Below, piece by piece: positions 39,212-53,345 of a DNA stretch of 64,000 bases. The DNA is from Anopheles merus (Eukaryota; Arthropoda; Insecta; Diptera; Culicidae), in assembly GCF_017562075.2 (NCBI RefSeq), contig NC_054084.1, forward strand, positions 21,564,389-21,628,388, in the 5' to 3' direction. The notes under the pieces are model-generated. The model was not told the origin of the DNA and searched no databases. It saw nothing but the letters and a program-made list of their open reading frames with translations. How positions within the stretch are numbered: the stretch's first letter is position 1; every line of letters starts with the position of its first letter. The position numbers and the translations under genes were made by a program.

Positions 39212-39314
39212 CCTTTTGCGCCGTACGTTTGTTTGCAACTGTAACAGGGAAACGCTTAAAGTAAACGTGCACTCTAGCGTCTTAAAGCTGCTACGAAACC
39301 GTTACGGAACTGAG
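39212..39314 (+). other. exon-like segment with good splice sites, coding status doubtful
   Basis: A T/G-rich tract ending TTTGTGTCTGCAG at 39211 precedes a 103-nt segment that ends GAG|GTATGT at 39314/39315. Both borders look like good insect splice sites. Only one frame is open, and that frame needs two carried-over bases, whereas exon A leaves one. Entered from exon A, the segment meets a TAA after about 17 codons. It could be a non-coding or rarely used exon, a poison exon, or chance. Confidence 0.25.
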
Positions 39315-41823
39315 GTATGTTTTGTTTGCAATGTGCTTACACACTTTATTCATCACAAGTTAAAGTACTTTTCACGCCCATTTTTGTACGGTTTCATGGC
39401 CACATCACGTGGTCACCGCAGGCATCCGCGCAGCGGGACGCATTGTCAGTGAATGTCCTCCATCATTCATTTGCCCGCGTGGATGGAAGATTAATTCTCT
39501 ACCCTCTTTGGCACCCGTGATGAAGGGTATAAAAATAAATCAGTCTCATCACTTCAATCACGCCGCACAAAAATGCGAGACTGAGTGCTGTGCGGTCCTC
39601 GTTATCAGATTCCGCTACTGGCACATCATTTCGACCCCGTGTCTGCCGAGCCGACACTTGGCAAGAATGATTAGGATATTGATTTTCTTTCCGCTGATCG
39701 TCTTACGCTCCCCGAAAGGGGCGTCTATCTGTGTACAGGGCAGAGAAGTTGGCTGGAGAAGGATCCACAATAAACAGTTCAACTGAGTAGCGTACACAAC
39801 TTTATTCACGGTGAAACTGCCGCTGCTGCTAACATGCAATCGAGGAATAGTACACCAAGAAAAGGAGGATAAGAGAAAGAAAAAAAGGACGACAATGTGT
39901 ATGAAATGAAAAATTTGTCAACCACCCGCCGTGGTAAGCAGATTTCATTTTGTCTGCTGCAAAAAGCTGCGTTTTGAGACTTTTGGGTCGAGTAAAAAGC
40001 GACACGGCAGACGGCTGGGAGCTAGCAAAATCTTTTTCTCGTGATTAAACGCGGCGTAGAAAAGGGAAGGAAGAAAGCGAAAAACGAACGCCAGCAACGT
40101 AATCCTCCCAAAACGTAGCAAGAATATTCGCTTCTTTTTTTTTGTATGTGTTGTTCGATCGATCGAATCTTCGTACGAAATGCGAAACAAAACGTTTTCT
40201 ATCAGACTCTACTTCAACCATGAAAATACGCGCAAGTGTGTACGGGGATGCGCATGGAGCGAATACTTCAAGGATAAACTCGTTTCCGAGAATTTGTTCA
40301 TTACCTTCCATAACAACGAAGGAAGAAGAAGAAAACCGGCAATCCTATTCCTTCAAGTAACGGTCGTCTGGGAAAATTGAAAACAAGCATATTCGCTCAA
40401 ATGCAATGAGGCCTAAGACTGTTAACCGTTGGTTCTGATAGGATGGTTGCTATTTCATTAGCACAAAATTAAAGCATGCAATCATGCCACATTCAATCAA
40501 AGGTTAATAGCACTTCTATCTCTTAAACTGTAAGAAGATTGACGTTGGTTTCGATCGGTTATCGTACTGATTTTGAAATGTTGATTAAAAGTAAATAAAG
40601 AGCAAAAATCTATGTAAAATATGTACAGTATAGTTTAACTTCGTGAACCAAATATAAAACAAAATATGATAGATTGTGTTTGTAAAAATGGAAAGAACCG
40701 CAATTTAAGTTGCAAGGATCCATAATACTTATTGGTTTTGTCTACTTTATGCACGCCTAAATCATAATAAACAAATGGAATAACCTTTTTACTTGTTTTG
40801 TTTACATTTTTATATGAATAAATTGAATTAAATGAATTTTTAGGTATGAGTATCCAACAAATGCTAAATGCGATAGTATACAATCATTTATAAACGTGTA
40901 ATTGTTATTGTCCTTTATAATTTTCGATCAAAAACGTGTTTTTATACACGTTATTGTGCACCTACAATTTTAGGAATCGAATTGGCTTTTTATTTATCGT
41001 TATCTGTAATGCATAATGTATCATATTTTCAAACTTGAAATCAGCAGCATATGCTATAAGAAACCAACTTATTTTTTGTAATATTTTAAATGAATAATTT
41101 ATATTAAAATGTACCCCAAAACCATTAAGTTAAATTTGTACGATACAAATGGTACAGCCTTATATATCACACTGTGCTTTAAACACTTCAAAAAATCCAC
41201 CCATTAGTTAAAAGTAAGTCTAATTTGTTAGGTTTTTTGCAAACCTTTTTCACCGAGTCATTGAAAACTAAATCACAATGAACTCGTTGCAAGAGGTTAC
41301 AGGGGTGCTCTCGTTCGCTTCACATTCCGGGCCGTGGAACACCACCCCGCACAAGATGTCATTCCCATTTCACTAATTCCTTCCCTCTCACAAATGGCTG
41401 TGAAGTTTATTTATCTTGCGAATCACTTTTCAAGATCTACAAATACCATTCCAGTCGACTGCATGCCGTTCCTTCGCCTCACGCTTCATTCAACCAATCG
41501 TTTGCTCTCCGTTCATGCCTTGTGCAAAAAAAAAAATCAAAACCAATGTACGAAGCAGACACGGAACGTCAGGTATGTCTCGTCCTCGCCACCTAACACT
41601 ACATCCCTTCACGATTGCCGTACGGAGAGAGGGCTTTACAGCAAATTCCGTACCCCGTTACGGTTGACGCTAAATTTGTGTAAACAGAGAACGCCCGTTG
41701 AAGGCGTGCGTTTTTGGGACGGGGTGAGAAACGAGACCCGTGACACGCTGTCACACGTTCTGCCATCGACCCGAACCCGGCTGGGCCTCGTGTTCGAAAC
41801 CAACGCTCTAGTCTAGGGAACAG

Positions 41824-41843
41824 CAGAACGAAGCTTCGTTCTG
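41824..41843. repeat. perfect 20-bp palindrome
   Basis: CAGAACGAAGCTTCGTTCTG equals its own reverse complement. A second AAGCTTC follows immediately. It could be a cruciform or dimeric protein-binding site, and no gene is adjacent. Confidence 0.6.
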
Positions 41844-41985
41844 AAGCTTCCTCGCGGCGGTTACACGGAACACGGAGCGAAATCTAATTTCACGTGCATG
41901 TTATTCAATTTTCGTAGTGATTTTAATGAATGAAATTATAGATTACACGTACACACAAGAACACGGTTGCGCATGGGACGGTTTC

Positions 41986-42005
41986 AGCAGCAGCAGCAGC
42001 AGCAG
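41986..42005. repeat. (CAG)n microsatellite
   Basis: About seven CAG units in non-coding DNA. Confidence 0.85.
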
Positions 42006-42651
42006 GAGGTAACAAATCTCACACGAACAGCACTTGCCACATTTCTCCAGCGGAACAGGAACCCCTCCGAGTGGGTTGGTCCATTTGGGTTTGGCCGGTA
42101 CAGCGATACTCATGTCATGTGGGGTTGAGCTTATGGTTTTCGGTTGCAAATTTGTTTGCGAATGTCGGTGTAGCATAATAGTGCCGCTTGTAAATCAGGG
42201 TGATTTGTTGAGCTTTCCGGTAAATAAACTCTCACACATCTTAATGAGTTCATTTAAAATAATTAACAAATTAAGCTTTTATTCAGGAAGATACATTGAG
42301 TCTTTTGTAATCCAATTTAAGAATAAAGATAGCATGAAGCACTGTTTAATGGATTGAATGATTATTTATGGAACTGCATCAGAAAGATGTATTGTTTGAT
42401 GTGGAATTGTATCTGTATTTACTTCCAAAAACAAAACATATCACGTGGGAAGTCAATGAAGCAATGCCCCCGTATGTCAAACAGCTCACCCTTACTTTCT
42501 ACCTTACATCATGCGTGATCGTGGGTGTGTAGTTTTGGTAAGCATTTGGTATTCCTCTCGACCGTTTTCATCACTCAAGGGCAAACGTGATTCGACCGCA
42601 TAAAACATACCACAACCGCAACGGTTCGATAAGTGCGCCCATGCACGATGA

Positions 42652-42677
42652 TGCTGCTGCTGCTGCTGCTGCTGCTG
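42652..42677. repeat. (CTG)n microsatellite
   Basis: About eight to nine TGC units, the opposite strand sense to the other CAG runs here. Confidence 0.85.
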
Positions 42678-43299
42678 TTATCCTTTCTCCACACAAACGA
42701 TGGCAGCAAATTCTTCCATATTCACCCCCTAGGGTGTCTTGACGGTTAGAGTCACCCATTTGTGAGATCCGTTCTGAATCGGTACCCGGGTCACCGGTTG
42801 ATCTGGAAAGGGAAAGCCGACGGGATCTTTTGTTTTATTTACCGCTTTGCTCTATATTAAACATTCCATTCGTTTGCAATTTAGATGACACGGCAAGGCA
42901 AACCTCTTTCGCAGACGGGATTACCGAGAACAACCAAGCCTCCGCTCCATAGCGGGTCCATAGTTAGGTCACTTGCAGTTTTGAAGATACTGCATGCTTG
43001 AGCGGAGTAAGATGTGATCCAGTGTAGAACGCTGCACAGCACAGGGCTGGAATGTCCTATGCCCAGCGCATAGTCGAATGAGTTTCGATATCGACCATTG
43101 TTTTCAAGGTTGAAAAGGCACATGGGTAAGGTGGAATGGTTTGGTGGTATGGGATGCGTACAGGCGGAGTAGTATATAAGGAAAGATATTACTAGATGTC
43201 AAACAAAGTGTGTAATTTAAAGGCAAAGTAATGATATGCAACATTGAAATGAATTTAAAATTAGTTTGGAATTTAAGATAAAATTATTGATGCAAATTT

Positions 43300-43340
43300 A
43301 TATTGATTCTTTTACTTTACTTTTCTACTTGCAGGTAAGA
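43300..43340 (+). promoter_or_regulatory. candidate recursive splice (ratchet) site
   Basis: The tract TTTACTTTTCTACTTGCAG ends in an acceptor at 43334 and abuts the donor-like GTAAGAGT from 43335. The pyrimidine tract is good and the junction CAG|GTAAGA is close to the recursive-splice consensus. It is 7.5 kb downstream of exon A on the same strand, which would divide the A-to-B or A-to-downstream intron. Confidence 0.45.
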
Positions 43341-46300
43341 GTAAAACAACATAAGATTTAGCGTATAGATTGACTGAGTGCGGTATGTTAATTTTGTTAT
43401 ATTAATTTAAACTTCATTTAAAATTTAAATCATCCAACGGAACTCGTTTTATCAAGTAAAATTTAAAATTTTCCACTAACACAATCAAGAACAAGCACCT
43501 ACTTAATTCTATAAATCACACGATAATTTCAAATCGTCAGTTTCGCACGATAATTTGCAGCCTGAAGCAGAAAGCTTATGATAAACCCCAGCCCCGGAAG
43601 CAATGGAACAAAAAAACTCTTGCTCCTGAGCTTGTGCCGGATCCGCTTGAAGCGCTTTAGCGATGCCACCGGAAACTGGCGACAAGTTTCAATTTCGTCT
43701 CTTTAGTTTCCTTTTTTGCACCTCCAAAAAAAAAAGGCAGCAAAGCACGCTCATGCCGAGGTTCATTATGCGTTTGAGCAGGAAGACCGGGACTGTCGAA
43801 TGGGACGTGTCGGAACCGTGCGAACCCGTACGTGACCCGGTAGGGAAGCGTCCGTGTCGTGCCTTCCGCGTGCAAACTATCGCTGAGCCTTGCGTTTTAA
43901 AACTATCTTCAAGCGTTTCGAGCGTCTTGGGAAATTAAAAATTCTTTCCTTTTGTTTCCGCGTGACGCAGATTTAAAAGCATTTTCTTTTTGTGCTGCCG
44001 CGACGGCAATAAACTATTTAAAGGCACGCGAAAACGTTCCTGTTGAGGTGCAAGGAGGAAGTTTGTCACACAAAAGAGACTTTATGGAATGATTTTTTTT
44101 TCTTGAAAGGCTTTGCACTTTATCACTTTTGCTTATGATGGCATTTTTTTTTTGCGTTTAGCTTTTGCTTAAACTATTGGTTTTGTTAGCTTGTGCTTGT
44201 GATTGATTTTTCCTCCTTTCATTAAAATGCTATGATACTTAACAAAAAGCTTCGCTGGACTGAAGTCAAAGCTTTTGGATGGATTTTATATTGCTTCAAA
44301 AAGACAAGCTTTAAACAGAATGGCTCTGGGAATTTGTATTAGAATGGAACTACTAATCTATTAATAAATCACTTTTTGAGATAGTGCAAAGAAAATCTTT
44401 TAAAATTGTAATGAAAATCATCCAAAGTTCTGAGCTTCTGTGAACTTTTTTCAATTGCTCTACTTAAAATCCCACTAGCACGCATCATGCATTACAATCT
44501 AATTCCATTGTGAGTAACCGTGTTAAAACTAGCCGTGAGTGATTAAATAATCGGTCACTACTCCTCCACCCTGCAATTAGAGCTGGCCGAATCGTGCCCG
44601 TCCGTCAGCAATTCAGCATCCGTGCGGTTGATCCACCATTAAGCTCGGATTTTCAAAACGTTTGTGACAAACTGTAATTGCTAGGATAAAGTAAGGTTAG
44701 AGAAAAAAGGTACAACGCAATCCTTTCGTAGCACTACGGCCGATGCACGATGCTTCAAACTCCTTCCTTCAAAACGGACTGTTACTTGCCTTTTTTCCCT
44801 CTCTCTCTTTGGTGCAACCGCCTAACGAATCGTAAAGAGTTACCGTATTCTACGCGAATAAATCCTGCCAAGAGCCACATTTTTCACTCCACTCATCTGG
44901 GTGCGACCCACTGGATGGACCATCCAGTTTGTGTGTATGTGTGTATGTCTATCCATACCTTTCCCGTTCCGGCGACACATAAGCCTTAAGTGAAACATTT
45001 AATCCATATTACATTTATCCTGGCGGACCATTGCCATCCACCGTGCCGTGTCATCTTCGCACACTAACTGGGTGCACTGGTGACACACACTGGAAACAAC
45101 GCGCCACGATACGACGATGCAATTTAGCTCGCTGTATCGGTCTCGGGATTGTCCTCCCCTTCATTCACAACCAAACCTGTAACTACACTCGAACGCCGGA
45201 ACGTTCCGGAGCACGTTCTGGCCCCGAGTGTGAAGCTGACGAGGATGGAAAACCCGGCTACAAACTCACTAAGCCGTATCAGAAGCATCACTTCTGTCAA
45301 GCCCGCCCTCCCTGGCCATTCGCGCAAACAAGGTTACGATTTCGTTCCGCTCCCGCGTTACGATGACGTTTGCAATGAAAAAAAATCGGTAGTAAATTAC
45401 TACCGCACGTTCCTCTGTTTGCCAGCTTAAAGTGCTCCATTTTTCTCGCCTAAAACAACTACAACTGCAACTGCCTTCTTACGCTTCCATGTAAAGTAAT
45501 TCATCAAAAATGTATACTCTCGTCCAATCAAATCGCACCATAAAAATGCCCGCCGCATATGCACGCAGCGTTGGCTTTTACATCGTGGAATCAATTCATC
45601 GAAAATCAAATAAATCTCCGATACGGCACCCACACCACCACGGTGCGTTTCGCAGTGGGCATGGTGCTTCTTTTTTTTTCAAAAATGGACTCACAACAAA
45701 TACACCAAAAGATACACGTTTCTGAATTTGGAGGGGCAAACATTCATTGGAATTTGAAACATGTAATATGTAAGCATGCACGCGGTGTTGGAATTCCATT
45801 TCCTCCAAAATGGGATAAAACAGAAATCAATGATCACGGTGAGCGGGGTGAGCAATGGCAGCGTCACGTGCACTGTGTGGGTTTCGGTCGTACGGTTTCC
45901 TCTTCATGAAAATTTGCGTGATCCTTTCTTGGGAAAAAATCATTTCATTTCTGATGGAGCTTGTTTTTTTTTTTAAATTAAACACAATTCGAGCAATATA
46001 AGAAGCAAATTGGAATTTCTATTTATGCAGCTCGATAAATACTGTCGGCTCAAATAGATCGTTTAGATATCAACAAATGAAACGTATGCCAATCGAAGGG
46101 GATGGTTCAATTTCAAGACAGGACAGCCACATCACTAAGTATGTTTTGATTGAACAAGTATAAAGGGCACAATGTTTTATTTTGATTATTATTCCAAAGC
46201 ACAACACCAAATGCTAAAACTTATCTTACTTTACACTAACGTTTAAATGACAAAAATATACAAATAAAACGGCCATCCTGAAGCATTTACAATACAAATT

Positions 46301-49300
46301 CAACAAAAAGTACGCTAAGCAGATCCCAATGACCAAATCCATCTCTTTCACCACAACCTTTAAGCTACGATTTGGACGGCTTAAGTAATTAAACGCTGGT
46401 GGTGACTCCACCAGAGAATCTTTTTACCTCATTTCTGGAAAGTGAGCTCCGGACCATCCAACTGGACGATTACATCAGTACTTCAACCTACTGCCTCAAA
46501 CAAAAGCCAACCAATAACCGTCACCAGGCGTCTACTTGGGAAAAGTGACAGTCTGAAGAAGGAAAGTTTGTCACAACGGGAATGGCATTGAACAGCAGGA
46601 TATGGACATTAATTACCTCGTTGAAATGGTCTCTTATGGCGCCTTTTTGCACAATTCACGCGTAGATGATTAATGATGTAACGTAATTTATAAGATCACT
46701 TTTAGTATTTTTTTAAAATCATTTCCAGTTCTTTTAAATGATACAACAAAATACTTTACAAGACGATGTTTCTTAAAATAATTATTTTCTACTGATCGTT
46801 CAAAATTAATCAAAACCCGGTTGGAATTTCCAATCAGATATCAACTCCTTTCCTTGCCCACCAAAACCAACCAATTTACAATAGAAATTAATTACGACTT
46901 CTCCTACTTTCCGATCATTTGCCTTTCAGTGGCATTCGTTGGCTGAAATCTAAAAACAGAACAATGTTAATTCAAATGCACCTTCCCAGCTTCCTTCGTG
47001 GTCTGATCCTGTTTTGCCCATGGTTTCGCTTCCCCGGAAAGGCATCAATTCAGGCATTGTCAAAATTCTTGTTAATTTTCCGTCAAAAGCCAGTTCGATG
47101 CTGTGCCAGGCTTGATTGGAATTCTTCATCAGAGGCATGAGCCGGAAAACGTCAATCACTGTACTTGTGTTTGAGTCACCGTTATAGCTAAGAGTTTAGC
47201 TTGCCGTTTGGTGTTAAAAGTGTTGTCATAATTTAAATATCTGTTGCCTAAAATGAGAAAGGTAGGTTTGGTCTTTCTATTTGGAGCATTACGTTTCCCT
47301 TTTACTTCTACCTTAAGTAATGGTCTTAGCAGCCATACTGATCTTAAAAAATAATTTCCAAGACTTATCTTAACATACAGCAGGATAAATCTGATCATAA
47401 TCTCAATGGTAGCCCCGTCCAGGAATACATGAACTATTGGCACTATTGGTTGACAATGTTGCAGTTACTATAAAGATCGTAATATCGAAAAGCAAAAGGT
47501 TAAAATACTTCTATCAAAAATTACAAGCCTCTATTCACATGAACCCTTTCAAATATGTGTGCAATTTCTCAAGTTAATTCTAAAAATTAGTCAAAACCTG
47601 TGTTCATCTGGCAAAGGTCAGACTAGTAAATCTGACCATTTTCACAACGCATGAAGCATCATTATGCACCATTTGCGGAAAACTAATTAGTCCATCTGTC
47701 ACGTGGGCCGCCAGTGTTGGATAGGTCATACTCGCGCGTAGGTCAAACTGCCACCGGCACTCAGAGAGCGAAGATTTACGAGCATGCTGCCCCATGGTAC
47801 GGGTCTGGTGGGCACGATTTGGTATTGGAAGCGCGAAACTTGGAAGGGAACTTTACCCTGCGGCGACACCTGTTGCGTTTTCGATTTTTCGCTTCATCAT
47901 TTCCGAGATGATTGCTATCCTGCGAGAGAGCGAACAAGAGAGAATTACAGAGAGGGAAAAATTGCAAGCAACCAACCAAAGAGAGAATTTTAGTAAAAGG
48001 AGATAACCTGGAAGCTTGAGAGAATTCGTTGTCAACGAATACTCTATTTTATGAAAGGTGAAGCTTACTGTAGCTTTTCAACACACATCCATCGTAAGCT
48101 TTATAGCATCAGGACGATCGAAAAAAAAATTCAACAAGCTTTTTATTGAAGAAAGCTTTCAGCTAAAGCTTCTCGTATGTGCTATAAAGCTCCAATTTGA
48201 ATTCATTTTTCTTTTACACTCATTCCCGAATCAAACATTCATGCAATTCCCTTTCGCTTTAATTGGTCCCATTAAACCCGTTGGCAGTTGCCGTTACAGT
48301 TGATTGCAAAACAACAATGTGTACAGTAAATTGTGGCTTAACATACACCACAGCATACTTAATTCATTACCCGCAAGCATCGCTCAAACAATCGCTTATT
48401 GTGCTTAATGTCATGTTGATGTTGCGATGGAAAAAATGATCTACACAAGCAAAACCGTCAATATCAATACAATCAATCAAATAAACACCACCAATTACAA
48501 CAGATCATGGTGCCTGACATCGTGTCATTTCTCGCAAAACAGTTCGCCAAGGGGCGAATGAAACCAACCAAAACAACAACAACAACCCACCATCCCGCGA
48601 ACCATTCTGCATTCTACTGCATTTCCGCTTCTTCCCTTTCATCTCGCACTCGATTCGGTTGACCTTAAGCGTGTAACCATGCATTTATCATCGTTCGTTT
48701 ATCTTCTTTCTTTCCGATTCAATTCCAACACCGAATCGCGATCACTTCGCTCGGAGCTCAACCACCACACCCGTGCACGCAGAAAAAAAACGTGCCCACT
48801 GTAAGGCAACGCTAAGGCATTTCGGTAGCGGCGTTGCCGTAAGCCCCGGGAGCTTTATTATGTATGCGACGAAATGTACCGCAGCATTCGCTGCAAGGGA
48901 AATAAAAAGCGAAATATCGAAACGACGGTACGCCCGTCGGTCTTCAGAGAACCGGTTCCAGTGCGAAACCTGTGCACTGCGAGAAGGCAAATATTTCATC
49001 AATATTTATTTTCTCACTCTCCTCGACAATCACTTGGCTGCTGGTTGGGTGAGAAGTAAGAGATGAGAGAAAAAAAACAAACTTCGTCAAAAAACATTCT
49101 TTTTAAAACTAAAAAAGCTACAGCTCAGCATGCAACAAGCGCAAGCGATGTGTGCCTTACTCTGCGTACGATCAGCGATTTACATGCGATCGTGCGTGCG
49201 ACCCACCCTAACCAACACGACACGGCGATCTTCACCGTAGGAGGCGGCCAGCTGCAGCATCCAACCAGTGTGCCGTGTGTTTTTCGCTGCATGTTTGTGC

Positions 49301-49961
49301 GTCCCCATGCGTACGCAAAAAGTCAGCAAGTCCAACGAAAAAAAAACTCCGCTTGCAAAAGAAAGAGCGAATGCAGCACGAAAAGAAAAGACATGCAACC
49401 AGTGGCCGGTGTCGGCGGGCAGTGCTGGGACAGTGCTAAAGACACGCGCAGCACCATGCAGCACGCACGTTGGCGGTAGCGATGTTTTGCGTATCGCCGG
49501 ACACTAATTGGCTTAATACCAGTCACTTTGGACTGATTACGACCGAACATGTGTAAGATGGTTAGCGGGAGAGATGTTTTAAAGCAGATTATTTGAAAAA
49601 GATAATCAATGAAGGACCGCGGTGCAGCCGGTGGACATGGGACAACAACAACAGGGATAAAAGTGATGCGCTGTCGGTCGTTTAGCACTCATTATGTTCG
49701 TACCATAAGCATGTCAGCACGGCAACGTGCATAATGGGGATGTAGTCATTTGTTGCCAATTATGTTACAGGGATTTTTTTATATGTAAAATGCCCTTGAA
49801 CGATGGAGTTTCAGATGAACGAGATATTAATGGGATGGATCGTATTACATCACATTGACGTTTACATTGCACGGTACCTTCGTGGACAGTCCGAAAAGAC
49901 AGAAATATGCATTTTATATTGAATACATGGAATACAATTATAAATAAAAAAAAAATCATGG

Positions 49962-50010
49962 CTTTGCACAATGAAATGAACAATTTGCTTACTTTGCACA
50001 ATGAAATGAA
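49962..50010. repeat. tandem duplication, 30-bp period
   Basis: CTTTGCACAATGAAATGAA occurs at 49962-49980 and 49992-50010, at the left edge of a very AT-rich block. Confidence 0.7.
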
Positions 50011-51470
50011 ATAAAAATATAATAATAATATAATTCAAATTATTTAATACAATAAATACATATAAAAACAAATGATAATAATCAAATAGATTGTAATGTA
50101 TAAACTATTAATATTATTCAATAAACTATACAATGTCAAATCTAAAAATAGAATTCGCATTTGCCAAATGGTAGTAATACTTACAAGAAAGAAGTACTAA
50201 GCAATAGCATTAAATAATTAAAATGAGTATGAAAATTGCATTTTTGAGCTTCCAACAAATAATAAACAGAAAAAAACACAAAAAAGAAGTTAACAAAAAA
50301 TTGCTAAATGAACCTTTAAGAGTTTCATGTACCAATTTTACCGGAAAATATAGGCTAACATCAAAAAGAAAACCAACTATATTCAAATTGGCAGTTAATA
50401 CATTATCAAATTATGAAACAACGCTACTACCTAAAAATAATGAACCCAAAATGAGTAAATGCATGCCATAACACTAAAAAAGTGAGTAAATTTACTAGCA
50501 AAAATAAATAAATAAAATATATAAAAAATAGAATGTCGGATAAATTCTCATAAGTTGGGGTTAAAAAAAAAGTTTCTCATAATTCTCATGGGTTAAAATT
50601 TGATAGAATCCTAGGAATAGAAATTCTCTTTGTAATTGGAGTTTTAGTTTACTTTACTACCCTTGCAACAGATTGATTCTACACAGCTATAGCAACATAG
50701 TTTGACAAACAATGAAAGCATCAACCTGCTCTCCTTGGCTTAAGAGCTTGGAACTGTTACAGCAAACCAAGAACAAAAAAAAAAAGAAACAATACCCTCG
50801 ACAATCGGTTCAACAATCAATCCTTTAATCCCTTCAAGCCTAACGCGACCGTATAAGTGGAACCTAAGCAACAGCACACAAACAAAACAAAAACACCCCT
50901 CAACACAGCACAGCGCATAAAAACCGTACCAACCCTTTCCAAGGCCGGCTTGACACTCGCAACCTCAGCGTTAGGTAGCCCTACGTGGTGACAGCATAAA
51001 AATGACAGGGTATTCATTGCAAGCACCACCACCACCACCACCAGCAGCCGAACACTTGCGAATGGAACTTGTGTTGACGTTTAATTGGTTTTAGACGCAG
51101 CAACGTTGGCAAACGGGGGCGAATGAACGGACTGCAGCAAAACACAATGTATCAACGTGGCAGGCCAACCTGCCAGACCAGGCACAGGCAATCCGGGCTG
51201 GCTATCGAAGCTAATCTATCTATCGCGAGCGTGCTGTCAAAGAACGCACAGAGCGGAGGAAACGAAGCAACAACTACAAAAAAGCAGGGCTGTTAACACG
51301 TATGAAGCGCGAGAGTGATTGGAGCTGGAGATACAAAAGGCAAAATGCGTATCGTGTGCCACGATTTCATCACCATCCACCAGCCCGAGTCCGGCGGACA
51401 AAAGCTAATGAACGTGACGTTGACCGGGTAAGGGTCAAGTGGATCAAATTGGAAGGAAAGGGACACTCAA

Positions 51471-51493
51471 GCAGCAGCAGCAGCAGCAGCAGC
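51471..51493. repeat. (CAG)n microsatellite
   Basis: About eight units. It gives a poly-Ser stretch in a 156-codon frame that otherwise shows no family features. Confidence 0.85.
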
Positions 51494-52501
51494 AAAATGG
51501 TTTTTGATAAAGTGGATCTATTAATATCCACCAGAACGAGGTGCTTGCTGTTTGAAGGACGATTCTTTCGGGCAGTCAACCAGCGACAAAAGACAAAAGC
51601 GGTTCTTCGGTTTAAGGTTAAATGCAAGATAATAAACATACCCCATGTTGAACATTACGTGTACCGATGTTTAAAAATACTCTCCCAAGCGCCCACAAGA
51701 TGCATGCTTCGCTTGTTCTTAATCCTCATTTTCATATGCCCGCCGGCTGGTCATTGTTCGAACAGTTATTAATTTCCCACACTGCAGACAAGCTACACTA
51801 GCGCTTCGACCTGGTACATTGTTCTGCGAAGCCCACATTCATTACCCCGCATTTCGATTAGCGCTGCTCTCAGCCGGCTCTCATCCGGCTGCATCAAAGA
51901 GCGACCGCAAATTTTCGCGTGTGCATCGATCACCGGAGCCGGATCAGGCGTGACAACCCACCAACAATATGCCAGCCTTAATTAATATGTGCTAATCTGC
52001 AAACGGACTATGGCACACGAATGCAGCGCGGTGCAGATTATAAACACCCTCTCTCTTTCGCTCTCACCATCCCATCAGCTTCCCAACGGTAGTCTCCAGC
52101 AGAAAGCTTTGTGAGTTGAAAAATTGATTCATTACCCGCGACGGGCCACGAGCGTCAACCAAAACGGATCGAACCGCCGCTTCGAATGGCGCCCAACACT
52201 GTATAAGGCCTCAGCATCAGCGGCGTAATGGTGCCCGGCCACTGTGCTTTGACTCCGTAGCCAATCTAATAGGCAACAGGCAGACAGTCCCCGGTGCCGG
52301 TGCTGCAACATTAATGTGCGTGTCATTGGGCCCGCACGAGCAACCCAATCTCAGCGTGCCGACATTCCCGACTCCGGCCACAAAGGTTGCGGCCCAGTCA
52401 GGTGTGCCGGGCGTTTCGGGACGGTTGCGTGTGGTTTGAATAGGCTGAACAAGCTATTTTTGCACGCCCGGGTGTCCGGTGGTCCCCACCCATTTAGGGG
52501 T

Positions 52502-52503
<2 letters not shown>

Positions 52504-52539
<36 letters not shown>
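52504..52539. repeat. (GT)18 microsatellite, longest in the window
   Basis: About 36 bp of uninterrupted GT, likely polymorphic. The open frames crossing it are His-Thr or Cys-Val artefacts. Confidence 0.95.
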
Positions 52540-52541
<2 letters not shown>

Positions 52542-53287
52542 CTGCCTGTGTCTCTCCACCGTACTGTTTTCGGTGTGTCTTAATCTTGCAAACAATCGCC
52601 CGTGGCAGCTGTAAAGGAGATAATGTTGTTGTTTTTGTGTTTTGCTTTTCCGTTTTTTCTTCTTTTGGTTGCATTTGTTGACTGACATTTTTCTATCGCT
52701 GTCTGGTGGGTTGGTGGCTTTAGTGCTGCGAAATTTTCAACCGATCGCGTCCGCCTGAGATTGTTGTGGTTTGCGGCGGCGATCGTTGCTATGTAGGTTG
52801 GTGCGGTATGCCGTTTTGACACACCCTGAAATTGCCTTTGGCAGGGTGAAAACAAAAACAATGCCAAAGCAAATAATTTGCAGTAATCAGAAAAGCATAA
52901 GAGACAAGTGAAACAAAAATAAGAATGAAAATAAACTTTAAAAGGCAGCAAGAAATATACAAATTATATTTTAAGGAAATTAAGTAACTCACTAAACAAC
53001 CCTTTGGTAAAAATAAGCGGCAGATTGACCAATTCATTGGTACTATAACAAAAATAAACCATGAAACAACTATGATAGGTGAACTGAAATGGCATTGAAA
53101 TAATAAAATAATAAAATAAAATCAATAAAATAAAGATATTAATGAAATTAGATAACTTTTATAACAAATACAAATTAAAGATCAATCACAACAAAAAAAT
53201 TACCAAAACAACAGAATGCATTACCAGCGGATTAAATTAAAAACCTTGTAAACATTTACAAAGCTTACAAAAATTGAAAACAAGATC

Positions 53288-53345
53288 AACAAAACTGAAA
53301 ATAAATAAATTAATAAATAAATAAATACACAAATAAATAAAATAC
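53288..53345. repeat. (AAAT)n-like low-complexity tract
   Basis: AAATAAATAAAT-type units with interruptions lie inside a wider A-rich, T-poor block (about 52850-53420). Confidence 0.75.

Noticed and set aside
41334..41816. 160-codon plus-strand frame
   Set aside because: It starts at GTG, includes a Lys run from a poly-A tract, and has no recognisable family features.
51302..51772. 156-codon plus-strand frame with a Ser run
   Set aside because: The Ser run is a CAG microsatellite. The rest is arginine-rich without domain structure, most likely chance.
52494..52688. His-Thr-rich minus-strand frame
   Set aside because: It is a translation of the GT/CA microsatellite.
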